From contig NZ_CP108427.1 in the NCBI RefSeq assembly GCF_035982055.1, positions 2,976,001 to 3,040,000 on the forward strand: a stretch of DNA of 64,000 nucleotides, read 5' to 3'. The position numbers were made by a program, and so were the translations under genes. Positions 55,769 to 64,000 of the stretch are shown piece after piece (the first letter of the stretch is position 1; each line of letters opens with the position of its first letter). The DNA comes from Streptomyces sp. NBC_01288. GTDB taxonomy: Bacteria; Actinomycetota; Actinomycetes; Streptomycetales; Streptomycetaceae. The notes below the pieces were generated by a model, which did no database searches, was not told the origin of the DNA, and saw only the letters and a list, made by a program, of their open reading frames with translations.

Positions 55769-56537
55769 CGGCGGGCTCCGTCCGGGTGCGGGCGCGGCGG
55801 CCGGCCGCCAGCTTGGCGATCGGGCCGTAGGCGCCGCCGCCGAGGACGAGCACGGCGCCCGCGACGATGACGGCGAGGATCGCGCCCAGCGGGCCGGGGT
55901 GGGAGAGGCTGCCGAGCGGCTCGAAGCCGGTGGGGCGCTCCAGCATGCCCTTCATGGGCCAGACGACGGCGTCCACGCGGGCGCTCACGGCGCTGCTCGC
56001 GACGGTGCCGCCGGCGACGTCCGTGAGGTGGGCGCTGGAGTCCAGGGAGCCCTGGCGTTCGTCACCGAGGAGGAAGAGGCGGCCCTTGGGGACCTTCACC
56101 GTGGGGATCGTCTTGTCCTCGGCCGCGCCGCCCTTGAGGTAGTCCTCGGCGATCTGCTTGCCGTTGACGACCAGCTTGCCGTTCGTGCAGCAGGAGACGG
56201 TGTCCCCGCCGACGGCGACCACGCGCTTGACCACGGGCGCGTTCGTCACCCAGGTCTTGTCGGTGAAGACCACGACGTCGCCGCGGCGCACCTCGTCGCC
56301 GTCGACCCGCTGGGCCAGCACCCGGTCGCCCGCGTCGATCGTCGGCGTCATCGAACTGGTCGGCACCGTGTACGGCCGGTAGACCACCGCTCCCCAGCCG
56401 AAGCCTCCGAGGAACAGCACAAGGCCCAGCGCGACGGCCAGTCCGGACAGTCGCTGTCCGGTCCGGCTGCCCACCGGGCCCTTGCCTGTGCCACCGCCGG
56501 TACGCGGGGCCGTACGTGTTGCGCTCTCGCCACCCAT
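55758..56537 (-). CDS. sipZ: Type I signal peptidase
   Basis: 259 residues. N-terminal membrane helix near 30-52, catalytic Ser in VPTSSMTPTI, general-base Lys in PVVKRVVAVGGD, and GDERQGSLDSS (box E). A C-terminal hydrophobic segment at about 213-236 adds a second membrane anchor. It removes Sec and Tat signal peptides on the outer face of the membrane. Last of four paralogues; the assignment as sipZ follows position and the C-terminal anchor. Confidence 0.93.
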   Translation of the reverse strand: MGGESATRTAPRTGGGTGKGPVGSRTGQRLSGLAVALGLVLFLGGFGWGAVVYRPYTVPTSSMTPTIDAGDRVLAQRVDGDEVRRGDVVVFTDKTWVTNAPVVKRVVAVGGDTVSCCTNGKLVVNGKQIAEDYLKGGAAEDKTIPTVKVPKGRLFLLGDERQGSLDSSAHLTDVAGGTVASSAVSARVDAVVWPMKGMLERPTGFEPLGSLSHPGPLGAILAVIVAGAVLVLGGGAYGPIAKLAAGRRARTRTEPAGAR

Positions 56538-56615
56538 GGGTCCGCACCCTACCCGGCGGTACCGAGGGTGGTCAGCCCTTCCTCCGGGACCGAGGTCACA
56601 AGCTCTACAAGGCCT

Positions 56616-57590
56616 TTACTCGTCCTTGCCCGACCGCTTGCGACGCCACAGGACCAACGGCAGGACACCGACGAGGGCGAGACCCTGCGGAGCGGCCGTC
56701 AGCAGACGGGAGGCGGAGGCCTGGGTGTTGATGCCCGCCTGGTCGAAGGTGTCCGGGATCGGCAGCGTGTCCCAGCGGTTGATGGGCCAGGCCTTGACGA
56801 TCGCGCGGCCGACGACGTCCTTCACCGGGACCATGCCGTGGTGCTTGTCGGACTGGTTGTAGCGCGAGTCCCGCGAGTTCTGCCGGTGGTCGCCCATCAC
56901 CCAGATGTCACCCTTGGGGACCTTGACGGTGAACTGGCCGCCCTGGTCGTCGTTGGTGCACGGGGTGTTGCCGGGGTAGACGTACGGCTCGTTCAGCGCC
57001 TTGCCGTTGACCGTCAGCGGGCCCGTGCCGCTACAGGAGATGGTGTCGCCGCCGACGCCGATGACCCGCTTGATGAGGTCCTTCTCCTGCGCGGACGGCA
57101 TCAGACCGATCCAACTGAGCACCTTCTGAAGGGCGTTGGGGTTCGCCGCCGGCTCACCCGCCAGCCAGTCGTCCGGGTCGTGGAAGACGACGACCTCGCC
57201 GCGCTCGGGCTTGGAGCCGAACCACGGGGTGAGCTTGTCGACCAGGACGCGGTCACCCTGCTGGAGGGTGTTCTGCATCGAGTCCGAAGGGATCGAGAAC
57301 GCCTGCACCAGGAAGGTCTTGATCAGCAGCGCGAGGACGAGCGCGATGACGACCAGGATCGGCAGCTCCTTCCAGAAGGAGCGCGGCTTCCTGGGCTGCG
57401 GGGTCGAGTCGCCCGGCCCCTGCTCCTCGGTGCGGGTCGCGTCGCCCGGCGCCGTACCGTCCTCGTCGGCTCCGGAGTCACTCCCGGAGGTCACGGCGCT
57501 GTCCGCGACCGGGTCGGGTGCTTCCACGGGACGTCCGTGGTGCTCCTCGCCGTCGTGTCCGGACCGTGCGCCAACCGCCACATCCCCCAC
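56616..57590 (-). CDS. sipY: Type I signal peptidase
   Basis: 324 residues from a GTG with AAGGAG nine bases upstream. An acidic N-terminal cytoplasmic tail of about 75 residues precedes the membrane helix (LPILVVIALVLALLIK). Catalytic Ser in SIPSDSMQNTL, Lys in DLIKRVIGVGGD, and GDHRQNSRDSRY. A C-terminal hydrophobic stretch near 297-315 may anchor it. Its first 113 bases lie inside the sipX coding frame. Confidence 0.93.
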   Translation of the reverse strand: MGDVAVGARSGHDGEEHHGRPVEAPDPVADSAVTSGSDSGADEDGTAPGDATRTEEQGPGDSTPQPRKPRSFWKELPILVVIALVLALLIKTFLVQAFSIPSDSMQNTLQQGDRVLVDKLTPWFGSKPERGEVVVFHDPDDWLAGEPAANPNALQKVLSWIGLMPSAQEKDLIKRVIGVGGDTISCSGTGPLTVNGKALNEPYVYPGNTPCTNDDQGGQFTVKVPKGDIWVMGDHRQNSRDSRYNQSDKHHGMVPVKDVVGRAIVKAWPINRWDTLPIPDTFDQAGINTQASASRLLTAAPQGLALVGVLPLVLWRRKRSGKDE

Positions 57591-58599
57591 GCCAACTCCT
57601 TACTCTGTGCCACCGCCTGCCCCATCCTCGGCGCAGGCCCACCACTCCCATAACGAGCGGGAGTTCCGCAGGGCTCGGGAGTTGGACCGATCCGTTCGGA
57701 TCGACCGGGGCAACCCTATGCGACAGTTCGGGACCGGCGGTCGTCCCCGACACGGAGTTGGAAACCGATGCGAAGGTTTTAGGTTCGTTCAGGCTGGTCC
57801 AGTGGCCCATCGGCCAGGCGATCACCTTCGCCCGCCCCACCACCGAACTGAGCGCGACCGTTCCTCCGTAGCTGGTGTTCTGGTGGGCTCGGGAGTCCGC
57901 CGAATTTCCGCGGTGGTCGCCCATCACCCACAACCGGCCCTTGGGAACGGTGATGTCGAACGCCGTTTCGGACGGTGCGTTCCCGGGATACAGGTAGTCG
58001 GCCTCGGTCAGCGGAACGCCGTTGACGGTCACCCGCCCTTCCGAGTCACAGCACTTGACGTGGTCACCGCCGACGCCGATGACCCGCTTGATGAGGTCCT
58101 TCTCGTTGTCGGACGGCAGCAGGCCGATGAACTGGAGGCCTTCCTTGACCTGCTTGACCACGACGGGGTCGTTCTTCTTGGTGGTCTCCTCGTCCCCCAG
58201 CCAGCCGCCCGGGTCGTGGAAGACGACGACGTCACCGCGCTTGGGCTCGGAGCCGAACCACGGGGTGAACTTGTCGACCAGGACCCGGTCGCCGACGCGG
58301 ATCGTCTGCTCCATGGAGCCCGACGGGATCACGAACGCCTGGAGGAGGAAGGTCTTCAGGACGAGGGCTATGAGGACCGCGACGCCGACCAGGAGGGGTA
58401 TCTCCCGGACCGCGGAGCGCCGTCGGCGCCGCTTGACCTTGCGCTGGAGCTTGCGCCGCTCGGCCCGGCTGCGGCCGGCTCCCCCGGCCGGGGCCGGCGC
58501 GCCCGCGCCCGCGCGCCGGAAACCGGTCGGCAGCAGGTTCTCGTTCCCGAAGGAGCCGCCCGGCGGCGTCGCGCCGCGCGGCCTGCCACGGTTACCCAT
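57478..58599 (-). CDS. sipX: Type I signal peptidase with extended C-terminus
   Basis: 373 residues from the ATG at 58599, overlapping the sipW stop. Basic N-terminal region (KLQRKVKRRRRRSAV), membrane helix, Ser in VIPSGSMEQTI, Lys in DLIKRVIGVGGD, and GDHRGNSADSRAH. After the catalytic domain (about residue 300) the frame continues as a Pro/Arg/Gly-rich tail, the last 37 codons of which overlap sipY. From memory S. lividans SipX is about 320 residues, so the tail is an extension or a 3' frameshift. Confidence 0.88.
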   Translation of the reverse strand: MGNRGRPRGATPPGGSFGNENLLPTGFRRAGAGAPAPAGGAGRSRAERRKLQRKVKRRRRRSAVREIPLLVGVAVLIALVLKTFLLQAFVIPSGSMEQTIRVGDRVLVDKFTPWFGSEPKRGDVVVFHDPGGWLGDEETTKKNDPVVVKQVKEGLQFIGLLPSDNEKDLIKRVIGVGGDHVKCCDSEGRVTVNGVPLTEADYLYPGNAPSETAFDITVPKGRLWVMGDHRGNSADSRAHQNTSYGGTVALSSVVGRAKVIAWPMGHWTSLNEPKTFASVSNSVSGTTAGPELSHRVAPVDPNGSVQLPSPAELPLVMGVVGLRRGWGRRWHRVRSWRGGCGGWRTVRTRRRGAPRTSRGSTRPGRGQRRDLRE

Positions 58600-59308
58600 G
58601 GGCGCCGTCCGGGGCGGGTACGCGGGCATAGGCGCCGGGTCGGACGAGGTGGGTCCAGTGCCCGGCGGGCCAGACGATCCAGTCGGCTCGCCCGATGACG
58701 TCACCAACAGGAATCATGCCTCCGCCCGGGTCGCCCAGGTGGTCCCGGGAGTCACTTGAGTCGCCGCGGTGGTCACCGAGGACGAACAGCGTGCCGTCGG
58801 GCACGACCACGTCGAAAGCCACGGTGGACGGAGCGTCCCCGGGGTACAGGAACGCCGTCTCGTCGACCGACCGCCCGTTCACCTCAAGCCTCCCCTTCTC
58901 GTCGCAGCAGAGCACGTGGTCTCCCCCCACACCCACAACGCGCTTGATGTAGTCGGCGTCCCCGAAATAGCCGGTTCCGTCGAACACGACGATGTCGCCG
59001 CGCCGCGGATGAGCACCGAAACGGTACGCCAACTTATTTACGAGAACGCGGTCGCCGATCCTCAATCCGGATTCCATGGATCCGCTGGGAATTTGGAAAG
59101 GCTGGAGCAAGAAGGTGTTGAGCAGCAGCACAAACACCAGACAGACCAGGGCAGTCAGGGTGATCCGGCCACCGGGAAGCCACTCGGCGGCACGCGACAC
59201 CAACGCGAAACGCGACCGGTCCTCCGGCCCTCCGGTGTCCGAGGTGTCCTCGGAGTCGGAAGGGCGGGAGGAGCGGTCGCGCTCCGTGTGCTGTGCTTCG
59301 GTGTCCAT
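58592..59308 (-). CDS. sipW: Type I signal peptidase
   Basis: 238 residues. Ser in QIPSGSMESGL, Lys in DYIKRVVGVGGD, and GDHRGDSSDSRDH; single N-terminal helix (LTALVCLVFVLLLNTFLL). First of the four paralogues, directly after rplS with 45 bp between. The run sipW-sipX-sipY-sipZ is characteristic of Streptomyces. Confidence 0.93.
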   Translation of the reverse strand: MDTEAQHTERDRSSRPSDSEDTSDTGGPEDRSRFALVSRAAEWLPGGRITLTALVCLVFVLLLNTFLLQPFQIPSGSMESGLRIGDRVLVNKLAYRFGAHPRRGDIVVFDGTGYFGDADYIKRVVGVGGDHVLCCDEKGRLEVNGRSVDETAFLYPGDAPSTVAFDVVVPDGTLFVLGDHRGDSSDSRDHLGDPGGGMIPVGDVIGRADWIVWPAGHWTHLVRPGAYARVPAPDGAHG

Positions 59309-59353
59309 CGGAGCCAGATGTTATCCGGCCCCGATATGAACCCCGTATCAAGC

Positions 59354-59704
59354 TCAGTTGTCGCGCTTCTCCTTGATCTTCGCGGCCTTGCCGCGCAGGT
59401 CACGGAGGTAGTACAGCTTCGCGCGACGGACGTCACCACGGGTCACGAGCTCGATCTTCTCGACGATCGGGGTGTGCACCGGGAAGGTGCGCTCGACGCC
59501 GACGGAGAACGAGACCTTGCGGACCGTGAAGGTCTCGCGGACACCGGCGCCCTGGCGACGGATGACTACGCCCTTGAACTGCTGCACACGGGAGCGGTTG
59601 CCCTCGATGACGCGGACGTGGACGTTGACGGTGTCACCCGGGCGGAAGGCCGGGATGTCGGTGCGCAGCGAGGCGCCGTCGACGATGTCGAGCAGGTGGG
59701 ACAT
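59354..59704 (-). CDS. rplS: Large ribosomal subunit protein bL19
   Basis: 116 residues from the ATG at 59704; two earlier in-frame starts (59722, 59731) would add residues not usual for L19. [54 protein letters not shown] and the KIKEKRDN tail are diagnostic. It sits at the interface of the 30S and 50S subunits. Last ribosomal gene of the rpsP-khpA-rimM-trmD-rplS operon. Confidence 0.96.
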   Translation of the reverse strand: MSHLLDIVDGASLRTDIPAFRPGDTVNVHVRVIEGNRSRVQQFKGVVIRRQGAGVRETFTVRKVSFSVGVERTFPVHTPIVEKIELVTRGDVRRAKLYYLRDLRGKAAKIKEKRDN

Positions 59705-59837
59705 TTCGTCTGCTTTCTTCATCGATGCCACAGGTCACCGACGGGAGATAGGTGTAGTGAAGGAAGCTGTCCGTGTCGGGGCGGGCGTCATGTCCCCCTG
59801 TGGCAGGGGCGCACGCCGGACGACGCACAACAGCGAC

Positions 59838-60671
59838 CTATTCTTCCACGCCGTCCGGCCTGCGCCAAAATCGGCCGTACGGCTCCCCCGCCGGGTCCGG
59901 TGACCAGCCCAGGATCGAGAGCATCTCGCGGTCCTTCTTGTCGAAGGTCTTGGGCTCGCAGCGCTCGATCAGGTCCGGGCGGTGGGCGGCCGTGCGCTTG
60001 AGCGCCTCGTCGCGCCGCCAGCGGGCGATCTTGCCGTGGTGGCCACTGAGCAGCACGTCCGGGATCCCCTGGCCGCGCCACTGGGGCGGCTTGGTGTAGA
60101 TCGGCCCCTCCAGGAGGTTGGCCATGGCCCCGGGCGCGAAGGAGTCGTCGCGGTGGGACTCGGCGTTGCCCAGGACACCCGGCAGCAGCCGTGCCACCGC
60201 CTCCGTGACGACCAGGACGGCCGCCTCCCCGCCGGCGAGCACGTAGTCGCCGATGGACACCTCGTAGACGGGCATCCGCGTCGCGTACTCGTCGATGACC
60301 CGCCGGTCGATGCCTTCGTAGCGGGCGGGCGTGAAGACCAGCCAGGGCCGCTCGGAGAGTTCTACGGCGAGTTCCTGGGTGAAGGGCCGGCCGCTGGGCG
60401 TGGGCACGATGAGCGCCGGCGCGCCGGAGCCCGTCTCGTAGCCGTCGGCCAGGACGGTGTCCAGGGCATCGCCCCAGGGCTCGGTCTTCATGACCATGCC
60501 GGGGCCGCCGCCGTAGGGGGTGTCGTCGACCGTGTTGTGGCGGTCGTAGGTCCAGGAACGCAGATCATGCACGTGCACATTCAGCTGTCCACGCACGCGT
60601 GCCTTGCCGACGAGGGAGACGTTCAGCGGTTCGAGGTACTCGGGGAAGATCGTGACGACGTCGAGCCTCAT
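59838..60671 (-). CDS. trmD: tRNA (guanine37-N1)-methyltransferase
   Basis: 277 residues. SPOUT-family knot: [19 protein letters not shown] at the start, [19 protein letters not shown], the SAM knot in TPSGRPFTQ and [16 protein letters not shown], and [17 protein letters not shown]. It methylates G37 next to the anticodon to prevent frameshifting. The ATG overlaps the rimM stop by four bases. Confidence 0.96.
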   Translation of the reverse strand: MRLDVVTIFPEYLEPLNVSLVGKARVRGQLNVHVHDLRSWTYDRHNTVDDTPYGGGPGMVMKTEPWGDALDTVLADGYETGSGAPALIVPTPSGRPFTQELAVELSERPWLVFTPARYEGIDRRVIDEYATRMPVYEVSIGDYVLAGGEAAVLVVTEAVARLLPGVLGNAESHRDDSFAPGAMANLLEGPIYTKPPQWRGQGIPDVLLSGHHGKIARWRRDEALKRTAAHRPDLIERCEPKTFDKKDREMLSILGWSPDPAGEPYGRFWRRPDGVEE

Positions 60672-61258
60672 GCGTCGGCGTCCTTGGAAGAGTCGTCCCC
60701 GGAGGCGTCTTCCTCTGAAGGGTCTTCCTTGGAGGACACGATCTCCGCCTGGTCGTCGATCAGCCCGGGCGGCGGGTCGATGACCGCGCGCTGCTCCTCC
60801 AGGTCGATCTCGACGACGATCGACTCGACGAACGGGATCATCACCTCGCTGCCGTCGGGACGCTCCACGATGAAGAGGTCCTGGGAGGGCAGGTGCGAGA
60901 TCTCGGTGATCCGGCCGACCTCCTCGCCGTCCTTGGTGACGACGTCGAGGTCCATCAGCTGGTGGTCGTAGTACTCGTCCTCCTCCTCGGGCAGCTCCTC
61001 GGGATCGATCTCGGCGATCAGGAGGGTGTTGCGCAGGGCCTCGGCGCCGGTGCGGTCGCTGACGCCCTCGAAGCGCAGGAGGAGGCGGCCGCTGTGGACG
61101 TGGCCCGTCGCGATGGTCAGGGGGCCGGTGGAGGCGGGTTCGGTGGCCAGGACGGCGCCGGGCGCGAGCCTGAGTTCCGGCTCGTCGGTGCGTACCTCGA
61201 CGGTGACCTCGCCCTTGATGCCGTGGGCACGGCCGATACGAGCGACTACCAGCTGCAC
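60668..61258 (-). CDS. rimM: 16S rRNA processing protein RimM
   Basis: 196 residues from a GTG with AGGAG upstream. N-terminal RimM barrel ([23 protein letters not shown]) and C-terminal PRC barrel ([38 protein letters not shown]). It helps mature the 30S head around S19. An acidic Ser/Asp tail after residue 170 ([15 protein letters not shown]) is probably disordered. Confidence 0.95.
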   Translation of the reverse strand: MQLVVARIGRAHGIKGEVTVEVRTDEPELRLAPGAVLATEPASTGPLTIATGHVHSGRLLLRFEGVSDRTGAEALRNTLLIAEIDPEELPEEEDEYYDHQLMDLDVVTKDGEEVGRITEISHLPSQDLFIVERPDGSEVMIPFVESIVVEIDLEEQRAVIDPPPGLIDDQAEIVSSKEDPSEEDASGDDSSKDADA

Positions 61259-61340
61259 TGTGCTTGATCTCCTGTAGTACGACGACGGGCCGGGGACGGC
61301 CCGCAGGCCCTCCCCGGCCCGAGCCGGTGTGCGATAAACG

Positions 61341-61580
61341 TCAGCGGACGTGGTCCACGTCGACAAGGTCGACGCGGACACCTCGGCCGCCGATGGCGCC
61401 CACGACGGTGCGCAGAGCGCGAGCGGTGCGGCCGTTGCGGCCGATCACCTTGCCGAGGTCGTCGGGGTGCACCCGGACCTCCAGCACGCGCCCGCGACGC
61501 AGGTCGCGCGAGGCGACCTGCACATCGTCAGGGTTGTCGACGATGCCCTTCACGAGGTGCTCGAGAGCCTCCTCGAGCAT
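61341..61580 (-). CDS. khpA: KH-domain RNA-binding protein KhpA
   Basis: 79 residues, a single KH domain with [23 protein letters not shown], where GRNG is the RNA-binding GxxG loop. It binds RNA with KhpB in other bacteria and influences translation and cell division. Encoded two bases after rpsP and before rimM, the invariant actinobacterial order. Confidence 0.94.
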   Translation of the reverse strand: MLEEALEHLVKGIVDNPDDVQVASRDLRRGRVLEVRVHPDDLGKVIGRNGRTARALRTVVGAIGGRGVRVDLVDVDHVR

Positions 61581-61582
61581 GC

Positions 61583-62002
61583 TCAGGCCTCGGTCGACTC
61601 GGACTCGGCCGCGGCCTCGTCCTTCTTGTCGGCCTTCTTCTTCTGGGTGATCGCCTCACCCTTGCTCGAGTCGTCGCCACCGAGGGCTTCGAACACCGGG
61701 CGGGCGGCCTTCGGCGCGGCCACGAGCAGCGGAGCCGGGGCCGGCAGGCCCTTGAACTTCTGCCAGTCGCCGGTGAGCTTCAGGATGGCGAGCACGGGCT
61801 CGGTCGGCTGCGCGCCGACACTCAGCCAGTACTGCGCGCGGTCGGTGTCGACCTCGATGCGCGAGGGGTTCTGCACCGGGTGGTACAGACCGATCTCCTC
61901 GATGGCCCGGCCATCACGGCGGGTACGGGAGTCGGCGACGACGATGCGGTAGTGAGGCGAACGGATCTTGCCCAGACGCTTCAGCTTGATCTTGACTGCC
62001 AC
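61583..62002 (-). CDS. rpsP: Small ribosomal subunit protein bS16
   Basis: 139 residues from the GTG at 62002 after [42 protein letters not shown] is diagnostic of S16. The C-terminus after about residue 90 is extended and ends in a charged [15 protein letters not shown] stretch, as in other streptomycetes. It is needed for 30S assembly. First gene of its operon; the 286-bp gap upstream should contain the promoter. Confidence 0.95.
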   Translation of the reverse strand: MAVKIKLKRLGKIRSPHYRIVVADSRTRRDGRAIEEIGLYHPVQNPSRIEVDTDRAQYWLSVGAQPTEPVLAILKLTGDWQKFKGLPAPAPLLVAAPKAARPVFEALGGDDSSKGEAITQKKKADKKDEAAAESESTEA

Positions 62003-62288
62003 GGGAGTGGGTTCTCCTGGTTTTGACGAGGTTGGGCACGGCGAGATGGCCGCGTGGGGTTGCGGTACCCGAGTGCCCGATGGACGCGTCAGCCGGAGGC
62101 GAGAGGGTTCCTGTGCGGCTGTCGAGTACAGCTGGCCATTGTGCCACACCCTGGCGGTCGGTCCGACCGGGGAGGATGCCCCCGCATGCCCCCGCCCATG
62201 CGGAAGCGACACCCGGCGCCGGGAGGTGACCGGCGCGGGTGTCCGCAACCCGACCTGCGGGATGCGGCTGCCACGAGCAGCCGCTTCC

Positions 62289-62885
62289 TCAGGCCGCGCC
62301 CACGACCTCCGGGATGCGGAAGGGCTTGCCGCAGCCCCCGCACACGATCGGCGCCTGGGCCAGCACCGACGGGACGACCCGTACGTTACGACCGCAGTCG
62401 CACACCGCCTTGACGCGGACGCCGCCACCGGACGAGCCGTGACGGGCGGCCGGGCCGCGGAAGGTACGGGAGGTGTCCGCCGAGGTGGCGACGGTGTGGG
62501 CCTTGAGCGCGCGCTGGAGGCGCTCGATCGTCGGCCGGTAGCGCCGCTTCGCCTCGGGGTTGAGCTGGACCAGCGAGAAACCGCTGCTGGGATGCGGTTC
62601 GTCGGGGTGGTCCAGACCCAGCTCCTCGGCGATCGCAAGGAATCTGCGGTTGTGGTAGCGGCCGGCGCGGGACGTGTCACGCACGCCGCGCGAAGCGGCG
62701 ATGCCATGGACTGCCTCATGCAGCAGTCGCTCGAAGGAGAGCTCGTGCCCGCAGGCGGACGACGACTCTCCGATCAGGGACTCGGGCGCGGCCAGATCGG
62801 GCAGTTCGGGGTGGTACCGCTGAATATCGGCCCACGCCTCTGCCAGCTCTGCGGCGAGAACAGGTGGTGTCTGTGTCGTGCTCAC
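62289..62885 (-). CDS. HExxH zincin-like protein with C-terminal zinc ribbon
   Basis: 198 residues from the GTG at 62885; no clear ribosome-binding site is seen. [21 protein letters not shown] contains HEAVH, a metalloprotease-type HExxH motif, with [16 protein letters not shown] following. The C-terminal part, with CDCGRNVRV and [11 protein letters not shown], makes a four-cysteine zinc ribbon. The combination resembles SprT-like proteins, but the match is limited to motifs. Function unknown. It separates rpsP from proS on the same strand. Confidence 0.72.
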   Translation of the reverse strand: MSTTQTPPVLAAELAEAWADIQRYHPELPDLAAPESLIGESSSACGHELSFERLLHEAVHGIAASRGVRDTSRAGRYHNRRFLAIAEELGLDHPDEPHPSSGFSLVQLNPEAKRRYRPTIERLQRALKAHTVATSADTSRTFRGPAARHGSSGGGVRVKAVCDCGRNVRVVPSVLAQAPIVCGGCGKPFRIPEVVGAA

Positions 62886-63145
62886 GTAATGACAACGAGC
62901 CGGAGTGCCCCTGTGTTCCGATTCCGGGGCATCCCAAATAATTTGCACGTACCCGTCAGTTGCCGCTGATGCGTCCGGAGGAGGGCGGGTGCGCTGATCT
63001 GCGGAGAAGCCTCACAGCTCATACCAAGCTGGTGCGTAGTCCTCCGTACGACCCGGCGCGTAGACGGTGTCCGCACGCCGGGGTAGCCGCACTCCGCCGT
63101 TGCGCAAGAGGCGTTTCGGTCGCTCTCCCGCCGGAGGGGCGCTCC

Positions 63146-64000
63146 TTAGTAGGCGCGCGCGACGACCGCGACGTTACCGGGCGCCTTGTCGTCGTCCGGC
63201 ACCGACCCGTCCTCCGCGACCAGACACCGTACGGTCACCGCGTGCTCGGCCAGCTCAGCCTCGCCTTCCTCGCCGAGCGTCGCCCACGAGATGCGCGCCC
63301 AACCGCCGGCGGTGGCTGCCTCGACGGCCTCCGCGATCGTCGACACCTCCGAGGTGCGGGACTCGCGCCGCTCGCGGGACTGCCTCAGCAGCAGCGCCTG
63401 ATCCTCCTCCAGGACTACGGGAAGCAGCCCTACGAGAGAGTCGATCGCCACCGGCTCCTTGCCTCCGGGGATGCGGCGGGCCAGCATCGCCGTGCCGTTC
63501 TCCAGGTCACGGGGTCCGACCTCGATCCGTACGGGGACACCCTTCAGCTCCCAGTCGACGGCGCGGCGCCCGAAGGGGATGTCCGTGCGGTCGTCGACCC
63601 GGACGCGGACGCCCGCCGCCTTCAGCCGAGCCCCGATCTCGCGGACCTTGGCCAGAACCGCCTCGTCGCCCTTGATCGCGAGGACGACGACCTGGATGTG
63701 GGCGAGCCGCGGCGGCACCCGGAGTCCGTCGTCGTCGCCGTGCATCATCACCAGGGCGCCGATCATGCGCGTGGTGGAGCCCCAGGAGGTCTGCCAGACG
63801 AGTTCCTGCTTGCCTTCCTTGGACAGGTACTGCGTGTTGAAGGCCTTGGCGAAGTTCTGGCCCAGCTCGTGACTGGTCGCCATCTGCAACGCCTTGCCGT
63901 CGCCCATCATCCCTTCCAGGGTGAGGGTGTTGATCGCGCCCGCGAACCGCTCCTTGACCGTCTTGCGGCCCGGTACGACGTCCATCGCGAGGACGTTGAC
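63146..64000 (-). CDS. proS: Prolyl-tRNA synthetase, archaeal/eukaryotic type (3' part; cut by window edge)
   Basis: 285 codons are in the window, reading in frame from the edge. Class II motif 3-like TSHELGQNFAKAF, QTSWGSTTRMIGALVMMHGDD, then the anticodon domain (HIQVVVLAIKG, VRVDDRTDIPFGRRAVDWELKGVPVRIEVGPRDLENG). The C-terminal domain ends in VVARAY. A terminal Tyr and absence of the editing insertion mark the archaeal-type enzyme. Actinobacteria usually also have a bacterial-type ProRS; whether this is the only copy cannot be seen. Most zinc-domain cysteines are missing (one Cys in the tail). Confidence 0.93.
   Translation of the reverse strand, partial: VNVLAMDVVPGRKTVKERFAGAINTLTLEGMMGDGKALQMATSHELGQNFAKAFNTQYLSKEGKQELVWQTSWGSTTRMIGALVMMHGDDDGLRVPPRLAHIQVVVLAIKGDEAVLAKVREIGARLKAAGVRVRVDDRTDIPFGRRAVDWELKGVPVRIEVGPRDLENGTAMLARRIPGGKEPVAIDSLVGLLPVVLEEDQALLLRQSRERRESRTSEVSTIAEAVEAATAGGWARISWATLGEEGEAELAEHAVTVRCLVAEDGSVPDDDKAPGNVAVVARAY

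Overview
The window is high-GC actinobacterial chromosome and almost certainly Streptomyces. The evidence is the codon use, the whiG sporulation sigma gene, a run of four type I signal peptidase genes (sipW/X/Y/Z) beside rplS-trmD-rimM-rpsP, an LAXTG-type cell-wall protein, an endoglycosidase H orthologue, and frequent GTG/TTG starts. From memory, the stretch from about 28.6 kb to 62 kb follows the core order of the Streptomyces coelicolor chromosome in reverse. The first 28.6 kb is less conserved and partly accessory.

Layout. 1-2.4 kb: the 5' end of a secreted carboxylesterase, an ECF sigma factor with a partner membrane protein, and a class F sortase with a small surface protein. 2.5-6.1 kb: dihydrolipoyl dehydrogenase, a SnoaL-like protein, and a divergent MarR regulator/membrane exporter pair with a clear operator. 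6.1-14.1 kb: a GntR-controlled sugar-acid cluster holding mannonate dehydratase (manD), a fructuronate reductase-like enzyme, an MHS-type transporter, an L-idonate/L-gulonate dehydrogenase-like enzyme, KDG kinase and KDPG aldolase. Together they can take L-gulonate or fructuronate to pyruvate and glyceraldehyde-3-phosphate. 14.1-21.9 kb: an amidohydrolase, a PLP lyase with a divergent Lrp regulator, a PhzF protein, a carboxylesterase gene broken by one in-frame amber codon, a double-domain Lrp regulator, and endoH. 21.9-28.5 kb: an accessory, partly decayed segment with SDR and aldo-keto reductase relics, an HTH gene preceded by a 17-bp repeat array, and a TetR/SDR/aldehyde dehydrogenase group.

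28.6-33.5 kb: a polyamine catabolic set (PotD-like binding protein, aldehyde dehydrogenase, Lrp regulator, aminotransferase). 33.7-38.3 kb: an ABC transporter pair, a VOC protein, a LOG-family protein and an LAETG surface protein. 38.3-42.3 kb: a thiamine ABC transporter operon behind a TPP riboswitch. 42.3-48.4 kb: rlmN, cdsA, frr, pyrH, tsf, rpsB. 48.7-51 kb: an M23 peptidase, a TetR regulator and whiG. 51.1-62 kb: dprA, comM, yraN, a DUF2469 gene, a NUDIX gene, sipZ/Y/X/W, rplS, trmD, rimM, khpA, rpsP. The window closes with an HExxH zinc-ribbon protein and the 3' part of an archaeal-type prolyl-tRNA synthetase.

Most unusual signals: a 28-copy, 18-bp tandem array that forms the translated 5' end of dprA; the palindromic 17-bp repeats over the start of the HTH gene at 23.3 kb; the compact L-gulonate/fructuronate pathway with a dehydrogenase that lacks its structural-zinc cysteines; an SDR without its catalytic lysine; and the amber-interrupted esterase. 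No CRISPR array, tRNA, rRNA, transposase or prophage gene was recognised.
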